Source of the DNA: CAXBES01 sp963974915
Lineage (GTDB): Bacteria > Bacteroidota > Bacteroidia > Flavobacteriales > Flavobacteriaceae
Length of the DNA: 39,109 nucleotides
Reading direction: 5' to 3'
Assembly: GCA_963974915.1 (NCBI GenBank)
Contig: CAXBES010000019.1
Location: 1-39,109, forward strand
The notes under the pieces were generated by a model. The model did not search any database, had not been told where the DNA came from, and saw nothing but the letters and a program-made list of their open reading frames with translations. Of the stretch, positions 1-8,446 are shown piece by piece. A program made the position numbers and the translations under genes. The number at the start of each line of letters is the position of its first letter. Positions within the stretch are counted from its first letter, which is position 1.

Positions 1-1
1 T

Positions 2-67
2 AGGGTGGAATATACAGAACAAGAAGTTACCAAAGACTTTAGAGGTCACTTCTCTCTAAAACGCTAA
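2..67 (+). CDS. C-terminal end of an unidentified protein (partial)
   Basis: An open frame enters from the left edge and ends in TAA at 65-67. It encodes 21 residues ending TKDFRGHFSLKR, a charged tail with normal-looking composition. A strong hairpin terminator starts 43 bases after the stop, which fits the end of a real plus-strand gene. The fragment is too short to assign to a family. Confidence 0.5.
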   Translation, partial: RVEYTEQEVTKDFRGHFSLKR

Positions 68-110
68 GACAGCTTCGGCAACTATCGAAGACCAAAAAAA
101 ATACATAACT

Positions 111-144
111 AAAAAACCCTGCTTAATTACAAGCAGGGTTTTTT
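111..144. terminator. Bidirectional rho-independent terminator
   Basis: The stem AAAAAACCCTGCTT pairs with AAGCAGGGTTTTTT around a six-base loop. It has a T-run on either strand, so it can end both the plus-strand gene entering from the left and the minus-strand porin gene that stops at 170. Confidence 0.9.
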
Positions 145-169
145 AGTATTTGCATTGTATTCCTCATAT

Positions 170-1687
170 CTAGAAATTAAATCCGAAGCTAAATGTAACA
201 TGACTGTTAACTGTTGTGACATCTGCGCTACTGGTCAAACCAATATCATAAAGTCGTTGTTGTCTATCTTGTTCAGATCGAGCATAAGCGAGATCAAAGT
301 TATATCTTCCGAAGTTATACCCTAACCCCAAAGAAAACCCATTTAAATCGCCTATAATATTTTCATTTTGATACGGACTTTCTTCAAATCTATATCCGCC
401 ACGAAGACTAAGCTGATTAATTCGGTATTCTCCACCCAATCTAAAAGTAGAAGCACCCTTAAGACTGTTTTCTATAGAAGTGTTCGTGGTAGTAAAAAAG
501 AAATCATCGTCGTAACCAAATTCGATGTTAGAGTAATCTTTGTAGGAATAATCGAAACTTATAAGCCCCTTTTTTCCGAAGATATAAGCAGTACTAGCCG
601 CAATTTTCCCGGGGGTTCTGAGGTTGTAATCTTCATAGACATTGATAACTAAAGGATTAATTATTTCAGTAATTGAATTGCCGTTATCAGTTCTTCTTGT
701 TTCAAGAAATTGTGTTGTTTCTTCCGAAATTTGATACCATGTAGGAGTATCGAATGTTAGACCTAATCTAAAACTTTCAGTTATTTTTGCAATACCTCCA
801 AACTGTGCTGAAAAACCAGATCCCAACACCGATAAGTTGTTTTCAAAACCAACTCGGTTTACGATACTTCCCGGATTGTTGTTGGCTTCGAATAAATATG
901 AAGTTTGATCGTAATCTATCGCATGTGAATTCAGATTTATTCCGAAGTAAAAATTATTTTGAATTTGAGTAGCGAAATTAATAGTGAATTTCCCATTATA
1001 ACCCGTTGATAAATAAGCGTATTCTTGATCAAAAGAACCCGGAGCAATGTTAGATGTATATTGGGTGTTTGAAGGGTCACTGTCCACCGGATCGAATATA
1101 AACCCTTGATAGCCTAAAAACGCATTTTGAGCTGCAGTGCCTTGTGTTTCCCCTAAATAGGAATACAAACTTGATATCGATTCTCCACCTTGTAATTGGA
1201 GTAATTCTAATGGAATTCCCTGTGCTTGTGCCAGAAAGAATTCAGAAATTGAATTGTTCCCGGTGCCCTTTATAAATAATTCGTCATCAAAATTACGGGT
1301 TGCATCATAGTTAATTCCAAGTGTAAACTTTGTAAATGCCGAATCTTCGTTAGGGTTTTCAAAAACGAATACCCCACCTGCCTGATTTAGTGCTAGGTCT
1401 GTATCTATACTATTGGTAACGTTATTAAAATAGGTAGCATCGTTGTCTCTGTCAATTACAGATAAAGTTACTACTGCGCTCGAGTTTAGAAAAACAGCAC
1501 TTCCCGCCGGGTTAATGCCCACGGCAGACATATCGCCACCAAGGGCTCCAAATGCACCGCTCATAGCGCTAAATCTGGCAGTTCCATTAAGATCCGATTC
1601 AGAATAACGGAGTCCATCGGTAATGTTTTGAGCATTCATAGCGGTCAATGAAATGACTGTTATGAGTAAGAATAGTATTCTTTTCAT
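170..1687 (-). CDS. OmpP1/FadL-family outer membrane transport protein
   Basis: This 505-residue protein has a clear N-terminal signal peptide (about residues 1-19, ending MNAQ). The mature start, with NGTARFSAMSGAFGALGGD and NPAGSA (about residues 34-62), is typical of FadL/OmpP1 family members in Bacteroidota. The rest has the alternating, aromatic-rich pattern of beta-barrel strands and ends in Phe (SFGFNF), as outer membrane barrels do. FadL-type proteins let hydrophobic compounds cross the outer membrane; flavobacterial homologues are sometimes labelled hemin receptors, without much support. It lies 32 bases downstream of the lipoprotein gene at 1720-2754 and is probably cotranscribed with it. 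The substrate cannot be read from sequence. Confidence 0.85.
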   Translation of the reverse strand: MKRILFLLITVISLTAMNAQNITDGLRYSESDLNGTARFSAMSGAFGALGGDMSAVGINPAGSAVFLNSSAVVTLSVIDRDNDATYFNNVTNSIDTDLALNQAGGVFVFENPNEDSAFTKFTLGINYDATRNFDDELFIKGTGNNSISEFFLAQAQGIPLELLQLQGGESISSLYSYLGETQGTAAQNAFLGYQGFIFDPVDSDPSNTQYTSNIAPGSFDQEYAYLSTGYNGKFTINFATQIQNNFYFGINLNSHAIDYDQTSYLFEANNNPGSIVNRVGFENNLSVLGSGFSAQFGGIAKITESFRLGLTFDTPTWYQISEETTQFLETRRTDNGNSITEIINPLVINVYEDYNLRTPGKIAASTAYIFGKKGLISFDYSYKDYSNIEFGYDDDFFFTTTNTSIENSLKGASTFRLGGEYRINQLSLRGGYRFEESPYQNENIIGDLNGFSLGLGYNFGRYNFDLAYARSEQDRQQRLYDIGLTSSADVTTVNSHVTFSFGFNF

Positions 1688-1719
1688 AATAAATTAAGTG
1701 TAAAAAATTTGAAAAAATA

Positions 1720-2754
1720 TTAACGTCCACCACCTCTACGTCCGCCGCCACTTCTAGACGAGCCACTAGAACGTGATCCGCCCGAAGAACTTCTAACCGA
1801 TCCGGAACTTCGCGAGCTTGATGATGGTCTTGAAATAGTCCTTGTGCTTCTCGAGGTATTGTTTCTTACCGAATTGTTCCTGCTTCGAGAGCTGTTGCTA
1901 TTTCTAATTGTTCTGCTGCTATTGTTGCTGGGTCTTGTGGTTTGAGTGTTTCTTCTTACGGTATTAGTATTATTTCGATACACCGTGTTCGATCTTCTGG
2001 CGTTAGTATTATTTGCTCTTCTCGCTGTTTCTGATCTTGAATAAGAACTTCTTCTGCTGTCTAGAGTGCTTCGGCCTGTACGTAGTGCTGTTCTGCCCGG
2101 ACTGTAACCAACATTTCTTCTTCCTCTGTTATAAGCAATACTATGTCCGTATCCATTATAATAGTACGGATTGTAGTATGGGTTATTAATTCCATTGTAA
2201 TACCCGTAATTATAAGGGTACCCGTAACAGAATCCACCATAATAAGGGTAACCCCATCCGTAACCTATACCAACATAAGGACCATATCCATACCAGTAAT
2301 TGGTGTATCCCCATCCGGCTCCGTACCACCAGAATGGTCTGTGCCAGTATCCATAATTGTACCCATTGTTATAAATGTTAACGGTGACTTCCCCCGAATT
2401 GCTTCCCCAGGCACCATATCCTTCTGTGTATTCTGCTTCTTGGATAATTATATTACCGTCTGCATCCAGGGTGTCTGTGGTTTTATACGCTTCAATATCT
2501 GTGAAAATGGCACCATCTTCCGGTAAATCGGAATAAGCGCCTTCTTTCGATTTGAAATACTGACCGTAATAGGTCTTCTCTTCGGCGTTATAATCGTCTT
2601 CGGCAACAGACGTTCTTTGTTCTGACGTGTAAATACCATCTGTATCTCCATAGCCATTATTACTGTGTGATCCGCAGGCAGTAAGAAGGATCGCAAAGAC
2701 CCCTGATAACGCTACAAATATTCTTTTTCTTGTGATGGTGTTTAAGGTGTACAT
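1720..2754 (-). CDS. Low-complexity lipoprotein with Tyr/Gly-rich middle and Arg/Ser-rich tail
   Basis: The 344-residue protein begins with a lipoprotein signal ending in the lipobox LTAC (Cys27), so it is probably lipid-anchored. Residues about 30-125 are acidic and of ordinary composition. Residues about 126-210 are dominated by Tyr, Gly, Trp and Asn. The last roughly 130 residues are almost only Arg, Ser, Asn, Thr and Gly and end in GGGRRGGGR. This is a very basic, probably disordered tail on an exported protein. Similar flavobacterial proteins have been auto-annotated as vitellogenin-like, which I regard as a composition artefact. It is the first gene of a likely two-gene unit with the FadL-like porin. 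Function is unknown; nucleic acid, polysaccharide or cell-surface binding by the basic tail is only a guess. Confidence 0.75.
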   Translation of the reverse strand: MYTLNTITRKRIFVALSGVFAILLTACGSHSNNGYGDTDGIYTSEQRTSVAEDDYNAEEKTYYGQYFKSKEGAYSDLPEDGAIFTDIEAYKTTDTLDADGNIIIQEAEYTEGYGAWGSNSGEVTVNIYNNGYNYGYWHRPFWWYGAGWGYTNYWYGYGPYVGIGYGWGYPYYGGFCYGYPYNYGYYNGINNPYYNPYYYNGYGHSIAYNRGRRNVGYSPGRTALRTGRSTLDSRRSSYSRSETARRANNTNARRSNTVYRNNTNTVRRNTQTTRPSNNSSRTIRNSNSSRSRNNSVRNNTSRSTRTISRPSSSSRSSGSVRSSSGGSRSSGSSRSGGGRRGGGR

Positions 2755-2772
2755 AACTACAATTTTTAATTG

Positions 2773-2800
2773 TTGAACATTATAAATTTAGTTAGTTTTG
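2773..2800 (+). promoter_or_regulatory. Predicted Bacteroidota promoter of proS
   Basis: A TTG (-33) at 2773-2775 and TAGTTTTG (-7, consensus TAnnTTTG) at 2793-2800 are 17 bases apart. This predicts a start near 2805 and an untranslated leader of about 50 bases before the proS ATG at 2855. Confidence 0.6.
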
Positions 2801-2854
2801 CCGAGAACTACTAATTATTAACAAAGTCACAACATTTGTGCCAAAATACGACAT

Positions 2855-4330
2855 ATGGCTAAGAATTTAACTACTAGGAGCGAGGATTATTCGAAATGGT
2901 ACAATGAGTTGGTAATTAAAGCTGACTTAGCGGAAAATTCGGGAGTACGTGGATGTATGGTGATAAAACCCTATGGATTTGCCATATGGGAGAAGATGCA
3001 AGCCGAATTGGATAGGATGTTTAAAGAAACGGGACATCAAAATGCCTATTTTCCTTTGTTTATTCCTAAATCCTATTTTTCAAAGGAAGCAAGTCATGTT
3101 GACGGCTTTGCTAAAGAGTGTGCCGTTGTGACGCATTATAGATTGAAAAATGCTGAAGACGGGAGCGGCATTGTAGTAGATCCGGATGCAAAATTGGAAG
3201 AAGAACTCATTGTTCGACCTACTTCGGAAACAATTATCTGGGATACGTATAGAAAATGGATCCAATCTTATCGGGATCTTCCTTTATTAATAAACCAATG
3301 GGCAAACGTAGTACGATGGGAAATGAGAACGCGATTGTTTTTAAGAACAGCCGAGTTTTTATGGCAGGAAGGGCATACGGCGCATGCTACCGAACGAGAA
3401 GCCATTGAGGAAGCCGAACAAATGATGAACGTTTATGCAGATTTTGTAGAGAATTTCATGGCAGTTCCGGTAATAAAAGGTACTAAAACCGAAAGTGAAC
3501 GCTTTGCAGGAGCTCTTGAGACATATTGTATAGAAGCCTTAATGCAGGACGGAAAGGCTTTACAAGCAGGTACTTCCCATTTTTTAGGGCAGAATTTCGC
3601 CAAGGCTTTTGATGTAAAATTTGCTAATAAGGAAGGCAAACAAGATTATGTATGGGCGACTTCATGGGGAGTTTCTACGCGCTTAATGGGAGCACTCGTT
3701 ATGACGCATAGTGACGATAACGGATTAGTTTTACCTCCAAATCTTGCACCGGATCAGGTAGTGATCGTGCCAATCTATAGAAATGATGAGCAGTTTGACG
3801 CAGTTAGCGAAGCTGCTAATGAATTAATGAAAGAACTTCGCGCCAAAGGCTTAAGAGTTAAATACGATAATCGCGATACTCAAAAACCGGGATGGAAGTT
3901 TAATGAATATGAATTAAAAGGGGTTCCTGTTCGTATTGCCATTGGACCTAAAGATCTGGAAAATGGTACTTTCGAAGTAGCCCGAAGAGATACTTTATCA
4001 AAAGAAGTGCTATCAAAAGAGGTAATCGTTGAAAAAGTTGTTGGCCTAATGGATGAAATTCAGAAAAATTTATTTAAGAAAGCATCAGATCATAGGTTAA
4101 ACCATACTACAACCGTTGAAACGTACGACGAATTTAAAAAAGTTTTAGAATCGAAAGGCGGTTTTATTTCGGCACATTGGGATGGTAGTATCGAAACCGA
4201 AGAAAAGATTAAAAATGAAACCAAAGCAACCATACGCTGTATACCAATTGAAGGAGAAACCGAAAGCGGAAGCTGTATGGTAACAGGTAAACCGTCTGCA
4301 AAAAGAGTTCTTTTTGCTAAGGCGTATTAA
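2855..4330 (+). CDS. proS: Prolyl-tRNA synthetase (short, archaeal/eukaryote-like form)
   Basis: This 491-residue class II aminoacyl-tRNA synthetase charges tRNA-Pro with proline in the cytoplasm. Visible signatures are RPTSE at 121-125, the motif 2 block from RWEMRTR through TAEFLWQEGHTAH (about 154-177), and the motif 3 block STRLMGALVMTHSDDNG (about 274-290), followed by an anticodon-binding domain. The length and the absence of the roughly 180-residue editing insertion place it with the short ProS form common in Bacteroidota rather than the long E. coli form. It has its own predicted promoter and is followed by the separately promoted tRNA-Glu/rpsT unit. Confidence 0.97.
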   Translation: MAKNLTTRSEDYSKWYNELVIKADLAENSGVRGCMVIKPYGFAIWEKMQAELDRMFKETGHQNAYFPLFIPKSYFSKEASHVDGFAKECAVVTHYRLKNAEDGSGIVVDPDAKLEEELIVRPTSETIIWDTYRKWIQSYRDLPLLINQWANVVRWEMRTRLFLRTAEFLWQEGHTAHATEREAIEEAEQMMNVYADFVENFMAVPVIKGTKTESERFAGALETYCIEALMQDGKALQAGTSHFLGQNFAKAFDVKFANKEGKQDYVWATSWGVSTRLMGALVMTHSDDNGLVLPPNLAPDQVVIVPIYRNDEQFDAVSEAANELMKELRAKGLRVKYDNRDTQKPGWKFNEYELKGVPVRIAIGPKDLENGTFEVARRDTLSKEVLSKEVIVEKVVGLMDEIQKNLFKKASDHRLNHTTTVETYDEFKKVLESKGGFISAHWDGSIETEEKIKNETKATIRCIPIEGETESGSCMVTGKPSAKRVLFAKAY

Positions 4331-4355
4331 AATTTTTAAAAAAAGTTTGTTTGGA

Positions 4356-4386
4356 TTTGTGGCATTCAAAAATAGTTGTATTTTTG
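4356..4386 (+). promoter_or_regulatory. Predicted strong promoter of tRNA-Glu and rpsT
   Basis: TTTG at 4356-4359, a 19-base spacer, and TATTTTTG at 4379-4386 match the Bacteroidota vegetative promoter consensus exactly. The start would be about 60 bases upstream of the tRNA. This is the best promoter match I found in the window. Confidence 0.8.
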
Positions 4387-4449
4387 CACCCGCCTGAGAG
4401 ACATAATTTATAATATTAATGTCGGGCAGGTCCGAATTGAAAAATAAAT

Positions 4450-4521
4450 GGTCCGTTCGTCTAGGGGTTAGGACGCCAGGTTTTCATCCTGGTAACAGGG
4501 GTTCGATTCCCCTACGGACTA
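4450..4521 (+). tRNA. tRNA-Glu (anticodon TTC)
   Basis: The 72-base gene folds into a cloverleaf: acceptor GGTCCGT with ACGGACT (the terminal G1-U72 pair is a wobble), anticodon stem CCAGG/CCTGG with loop TTTTCAT giving anticodon TTC, and T arm AGGGG-TTCGATT-CCCCT. The discriminator base is A and the CCA end is not encoded. It sits 28 bases before rpsT on the same strand and is probably processed from a shared transcript. Confidence 0.96.
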
Positions 4522-4548
4522 CAAAGAATAGAATTTAATAAATAGAAA

Positions 4549-4800
4549 ATGGCGAATCATAAGTCAGCATTAAAGAGAATTAGAAATAGCGAAACTAAGC
4601 GTTTACGCAACCGTTACCAACATAAAACGGCTCGTAATGCTATGAAGAAGTTCAAAGAACTTACTAGCAAGAAAGAAGCTGAAGAAATGTTTCCGGAAGT
4701 TGTTTCTATGATCGACAAGTTAGCGAAGAAGAATATCATTCATGATAATAAAGCAGCTAACTTAAAATCTAATATGGCAAAGCACGTAGCGGCGTTGTAA
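4549..4800 (+). CDS. rpsT: 30S ribosomal protein S20
   Basis: The 83-residue Lys/Arg-rich protein begins MANHKSALKRIRNSETKRLRN and has the alpha-helical layout and length of bS20, a primary 16S rRNA-binding protein of the small subunit. It is downstream of tRNA-Glu and is followed immediately by a terminator, so the tRNA and rpsT form one short transcription unit. Confidence 0.97.
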   Translation: MANHKSALKRIRNSETKRLRNRYQHKTARNAMKKFKELTSKKEAEEMFPEVVSMIDKLAKKNIIHDNKAANLKSNMAKHVAAL

Positions 4801-4824
4801 GAGTTTTTCAATCGCATTGATATA

Positions 4825-4856
4825 AAACTCCTTCAGTTTTCTGAAGGAGTTTTTTT
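4825..4856 (+). terminator. Rho-independent terminator after rpsT
   Basis: AAACTCCTTCAG pairs with CTGAAGGAGTTT around a TTTT loop and is followed by a T-run. It begins 25 bases after the rpsT stop. The A-run on the other side means it may also serve the minus-strand lipoprotein gene ending at 4878, although that hairpin lies past that gene's stop only in the minus direction. Confidence 0.9.
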
Positions 4857-4877
4857 GTTATTAGAACTCCGGAGTTC

Positions 4878-5975
4878 CTATTCGTATAATTCAATTTCCA
4901 GATTATCCAGGAAAACAGAGCATTCCGAAGTGCTTTGTAAATAGAAGTGTACTTTGATCGCCTGAGTTTCCAACGGAACACAAATCGCCGTTGCTTCAAA
5001 ATTTTCGTATAATACCGTGTTCGTAGTACCATCTTCTATGTAATTATAATGCCTTCCGAAGCGCAAAGGCTCGTTTTGAGTATCGTACTCAATTAAATCG
5101 ATCAGGATATACAAATAGCCATTAGTTAAGTTTTTCGTGATAATATCGCCTCTTACTATCAGGTTTGAACAATTCTCAAAATCTGAAATATCAAAATATT
5201 TATACCAATAACCAACAGCCTCCGGATTAGACGACCCCAGAGATGAAATACCCAACGAATTTGGAGCCGAATAAACATGTTGGTTGTCGATATAGAAAGT
5301 GTATGGTTCTTCGTTATTAGTGTCATTTTCTATTTCATATTCCCAACCCTCAGTAGTAGTGTCAAAATTTTCCTCTACTAAAGTTCCTGTATAAAACTTC
5401 TCTGTTGCCCAAGAAGGAATTGCCGAAGTTGATGCGACTAACTCGTTTAAATAATAGGTTTTTTGTTCAAGCTGGTATTTATTGTAAACTCTGTAATTAA
5501 CGCAAACCTGAGAGCACATTAAAGATTTGGGGGATCCGTTTGGAAATAATTCGGAAAAATGTGCTTTATATAATAAGGCATGCCCAAGTTCGTGATAAAT
5601 TAGATTTTCTCGTTCAGTATCAGACCATCTGCCCCAGCAATTATAGCTATCAATAACTTCCACTCTGGCTTCACCTGTTCCGTTAAAGTTTGGATAGCCA
5701 TAAGCGCAATACTGACTACTGTTTGGAGCCGTGATTTCATCAACAAATACTACTGAAAGCGGGATGTTGCCAACATTTTGCCCTCTGTTTATCATTTCCT
5801 GAATAAAACTGTTCACATATCTTCTAAATTCGGGATGAATACTATTAGTGGGCGGACCGGGATCGTCGTCGTTGGTTTGGTGTGAGGAAGTACTGCTGGT
5901 CTCATCGTTGGAACAGCTAATGAAAGTCGGCGTACTCGAAAATATAATAAGGAGTAAAAAAACGATTCGTTTCAT
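4878..5975 (-). CDS. Putative zinc metallopeptidase lipoprotein (HELGH)
   Basis: The 365-residue protein has a lipoprotein signal ending FISC (Cys21), then a short Ser/Asp/Pro-rich linker. The zincin signature HELGH at 128-132 is preceded by a region matching the fold expected before an HExxH helix (ENLIYHELGHALLYKAH). A cluster of Cys residues follows (MCSQVCVNYR). From about residue 205 there is a second, beta-rich domain beginning EENFDTTTEGWEYE, resembling carbohydrate- or adhesion-type beta-sandwich modules. I see no clear third zinc ligand motif, so activity is inferred from HExxH alone. It is exported and membrane-anchored and stands alone between rpsT and the sulfotransferase gene. 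The exact peptidase family is not recognised. Confidence 0.7.
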   Translation of the reverse strand: MKRIVFLLLIIFSSTPTFISCSNDETSSTSSHQTNDDDPGPPTNSIHPEFRRYVNSFIQEMINRGQNVGNIPLSVVFVDEITAPNSSQYCAYGYPNFNGTGEARVEVIDSYNCWGRWSDTERENLIYHELGHALLYKAHFSELFPNGSPKSLMCSQVCVNYRVYNKYQLEQKTYYLNELVASTSAIPSWATEKFYTGTLVEENFDTTTEGWEYEIENDTNNEEPYTFYIDNQHVYSAPNSLGISSLGSSNPEAVGYWYKYFDISDFENCSNLIVRGDIITKNLTNGYLYILIDLIEYDTQNEPLRFGRHYNYIEDGTTNTVLYENFEATAICVPLETQAIKVHFYLQSTSECSVFLDNLEIELYE

Positions 5976-6081
5976 AGTAGAATTTTAATTCTAAAGCTAT
6001 GAAATTGAATTTTCGGTGTTATCGTTTATTTAAATGAAGTGGTAAATAATAATAATTTTTATGCTTTATTCTGAAATGTCT

Positions 6082-6813
6082 TTAATCTAAAAAATGCTCG
6101 TATTCGGTATTTTCTAAAGCCTCCCGTACCTCTTGATAGTTAATTATTAAGTCCTCGAGTTTTTCCGGATTTTGCTTTTTAAGATCACTTGATACCTTTT
6201 CGTTGGGAAGATCAAGAAACTTAAAGAGTTTCGTCATTTCGGCTTGCTTATTGGCAGCTAACGTTTCGTACCTTATATCTACAAATTCGTGAGATCTAAA
6301 ATCGGATGCTGCTTTTTCAATTAAAAATTGTGTTTGCTTAAAATCGTCGAACATCTCGTCAATAGAAACTTCAACGTTTTTAGAAGAGGTTATTTTTTCT
6401 TTTCCCGAATTTGTCCAAACGTCTGTTTTTCCTGCGATCAATCGGGAAAGATGTACGCGTAACAAATTTTCACGTTGCAAATGAATAACTTTTATGCTTT
6501 TATCCTTCAGAAGTTGATCCCAAACTATACTATCGTCACTATCGAGAGGATGATAGTAGAAAATTTTAAAGCCAACTCGCTTTATCCACTTACGTTTTAT
6601 TCCGAAGGTGTTATTCCATATCTCCATTGAAGTTTTATGGTGTAACCGAGCAAAAATTTCACCATGAGCCTCAATATTTTGGTGGGCATTTAAAAGGGAG
6701 ATCAACAGATTGGAACCTGTTCGGGAACGTGTTAAAACAATGAATTTTCTATAAGACCTATGTCCGGTAAACCGACGTTTAATTTTTTTTAGGGCTTTTA
6801 GGAGTTTATTCAT
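6082..6813 (-). CDS. Sulfotransferase-family protein
   Basis: The 243-residue protein carries the 5'-phosphosulfate-binding loop TRSRTGSNLL at 28-37, followed by the helix region LLNAHQNIEAHGEIF typical of Stf0/NodH-like sulfotransferases, which move sulfate from PAPS to sugars or lipids. No signal peptide is visible, so it is probably cytosolic or membrane-associated; the first 20 residues are strongly basic. The start lies 17 bases downstream of the coaD stop, making it the third gene of a ddl-coaD-sulfotransferase unit. The acceptor is unknown. A surface glycan is plausible given the marine-type genome, but this is inference. Confidence 0.8.
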   Translation of the reverse strand: MNKLLKALKKIKRRFTGHRSYRKFIVLTRSRTGSNLLISLLNAHQNIEAHGEIFARLHHKTSMEIWNNTFGIKRKWIKRVGFKIFYYHPLDSDDSIVWDQLLKDKSIKVIHLQRENLLRVHLSRLIAGKTDVWTNSGKEKITSSKNVEVSIDEMFDDFKQTQFLIEKAASDFRSHEFVDIRYETLAANKQAEMTKLFKFLDLPNEKVSSDLKKQNPEKLEDLIINYQEVREALENTEYEHFLD

Positions 6814-6830
6814 TGCTGTTTTTCAAAAGG

Positions 6831-7283
6831 CTACTTTTTAACCGAGGGTGGTACCAGGCTGCTTGCGTCACCATTATTTCTTAAAACATCTCGTACTATA
6901 GACGATGAAATATTTGAAACATTCGGTGATGCAACCAGAAATAACGTTTCAACCCCGGCAATTGAAGCATTCGTTTGAGCAATGGGTTGTTCGTAATTGT
7001 AATCGGTTGTATTTCGCAGTCCGCGTAAAATAAACTGTGCCTTTTCCTGCTGACAAAAATGTGCTGTAAGTCCGGTATAAGTTTTAACTTTTATCTTCGC
7101 TTCCCCTTCAAACGTACTTTCAATAAAGCGTTTTCGGTCTTCTAGTGAAAACATATATTTTTTGTCGGCATTGACACCAATGGCAATAATGATCTCATCA
7201 AAAACCGGGAGAGCTCTTTTGATAATATCTACGTGTCCCAAGGTTATTGGGTCAAAAGATCCGGGAAAGACGGCTCGATTCAT
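6831..7283 (-). CDS. coaD: Phosphopantetheine adenylyltransferase
   Basis: The 150-residue enzyme catalyses the penultimate step of coenzyme A synthesis, joining ATP and 4'-phosphopantetheine to dephospho-CoA. It has the nucleotidyltransferase motif GSFDPITLGH (8-17, with the T/HxGH His17), RGLRNTTDYNYE (88-99) and the C-terminal ISSSIVR (125-131) that binds ATP. Its length is normal for the family. It is 85 bases downstream of ddl and 17 bases upstream of the sulfotransferase gene, all on the minus strand. Confidence 0.97.
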   Translation of the reverse strand: MNRAVFPGSFDPITLGHVDIIKRALPVFDEIIIAIGVNADKKYMFSLEDRKRFIESTFEGEAKIKVKTYTGLTAHFCQQEKAQFILRGLRNTTDYNYEQPIAQTNASIAGVETLFLVASPNVSNISSSIVRDVLRNNGDASSLVPPSVKK

Positions 7284-7368
7284 AGATGCGAAAATATTTT
7301 TAGTGTTACTAAATTACACACTTATTTTTAATGACCTTGTTAAATTGCTTCAGAATGGTTTACTTACG

Positions 7369-8349
7369 TTAATTGTTCAAAGCATTCGTGACCAAGATAT
7401 CGAAAAATTCGGTAAGTGTCATACCCGCATGCCTGGCTTGCTTTGGAATAATACTCTCTTTAGAGAGTCCCGGGGTTGTATTTGTCTCGATAAAGTAAGG
7501 TATTCCATTCTGTAATATAAACTCACTTCTGGTAACACCACCCATATTAAGCAGTTTGTAAATTCTAATAGCTTCTGCCTGGGCTTTTTGTAATTCTCCT
7601 TCGGAAATACGGGCAGGTGTGATCTCTTGCGATTTACCCAGATATTTTGCTTCGTAGTCGAAGAATTCGTTTTCAGAAACAATTTCGGTAGGAGCGAAGG
7701 CAATTACTTCTCCGTTCTGCTTATAAACGCCAACCGAAACTTCGGTGCCGATTAGCGCTGTCTCGATAATAATTTCCGAATCTTCTTTAAATGCTTTATC
7801 AATAGCCGGTAAAAGGTCTTCGGCAGTGTTTACCTTGCTAATCCCGAAGCTTGAACCCGCTCTATTGGGTTTTACAAAACACGGAAGTCCAACGGTTTTA
7901 ATGATTTCTTCGGAAGGAATTTCAGATCCCTTATTTACATAGTACGAATTCGCACATTTTACACCAAAATTCTTTAATACCGAAAGGCAATCCCGTTTGT
8001 TAAAACTTAAAGCTGCCTGATAGAATCCGGTAGTTGTTTGAGGGATATTTATTAATTCCAGATATGCCTGAAAGTATCCGTCTTCTCCGGGCGTTCCGTG
8101 GATCGTATTAAAAACAACATCCGGGATTACAGTTTCTTTTCCTGTATTAAAGCTAAAATCTGCCTTGTTGATAGGATATTTTAGACCATTTTCTGAAACA
8201 TAATTCCAGCCTTCTTTTAAGATATGGATGGGGTAAATGTGGTATTTCTCTTTGTCTAAAGAATCACAGACAACTTCTCCACTCATCAGCGAAATTTTAA
8301 ATTCACTGGAATATCCGCCCATAACAACAGCAATATGCTTTTTAGCCAT
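7369..8349 (-). CDS. ddl: D-alanine--D-alanine ligase
   Basis: The 326-residue ATP-grasp enzyme makes the D-Ala-D-Ala dipeptide for peptidoglycan. Family signatures include the N-terminal GGYSSEFKISLMSG, the HGTPGEDG stretch (about 84-91) and the C-terminal FIETNTTPGLSKES. The length is near the family norm. It has a TAnnTTTG promoter element just upstream and is divergent from the PASTA-domain gene, so two envelope-related genes share one 97-base intergenic region. Confidence 0.96.
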   Translation of the reverse strand: MAKKHIAVVMGGYSSEFKISLMSGEVVCDSLDKEKYHIYPIHILKEGWNYVSENGLKYPINKADFSFNTGKETVIPDVVFNTIHGTPGEDGYFQAYLELINIPQTTTGFYQAALSFNKRDCLSVLKNFGVKCANSYYVNKGSEIPSEEIIKTVGLPCFVKPNRAGSSFGISKVNTAEDLLPAIDKAFKEDSEIIIETALIGTEVSVGVYKQNGEVIAFAPTEIVSENEFFDYEAKYLGKSQEITPARISEGELQKAQAEAIRIYKLLNMGGVTRSEFILQNGIPYFIETNTTPGLSKESIIPKQARHAGMTLTEFFDILVTNALNN

Positions 8350-8375
8350 AACAAAAACTTAAATACATCGTTTAA

Positions 8376-8383
8376 CAAAAATA
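8376..8383 (-). promoter_or_regulatory. Predicted -7 element of the ddl promoter
   Basis: On the minus strand this reads TATTTTTG, an exact TAnnTTTG, 27 bases before the ddl ATG. No convincing -33 TTG was found at the usual distance. Confidence 0.45.
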
Positions 8384-8420
8384 TCACTAATCAATAGAAA
8401 GATACTAACTTTAGGTTTTA

Positions 8421-8428
8421 TATTTTTG
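8421..8428 (+). promoter_or_regulatory. Predicted -7 element of the PASTA gene promoter
   Basis: TATTTTTG matches TAnnTTTG, 18 bases before ATG 8447. It overlaps a possible TTG start codon at 8426, which it therefore makes very unlikely. Confidence 0.55.
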
Positions 8429-8446
8429 CGTATTAACACTCAACTT

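Noticed and set aside
7162..7515. 117-codon frame opposite coaD and ddl
   Set aside because: Both strands cannot be coding here; coaD and ddl are unmistakable on the minus strand.
8426..8446. TTG start that would lengthen the PASTA protein by seven residues
   Set aside because: The TTG is part of the TATTTTTG promoter element, so it cannot be within the mRNA.
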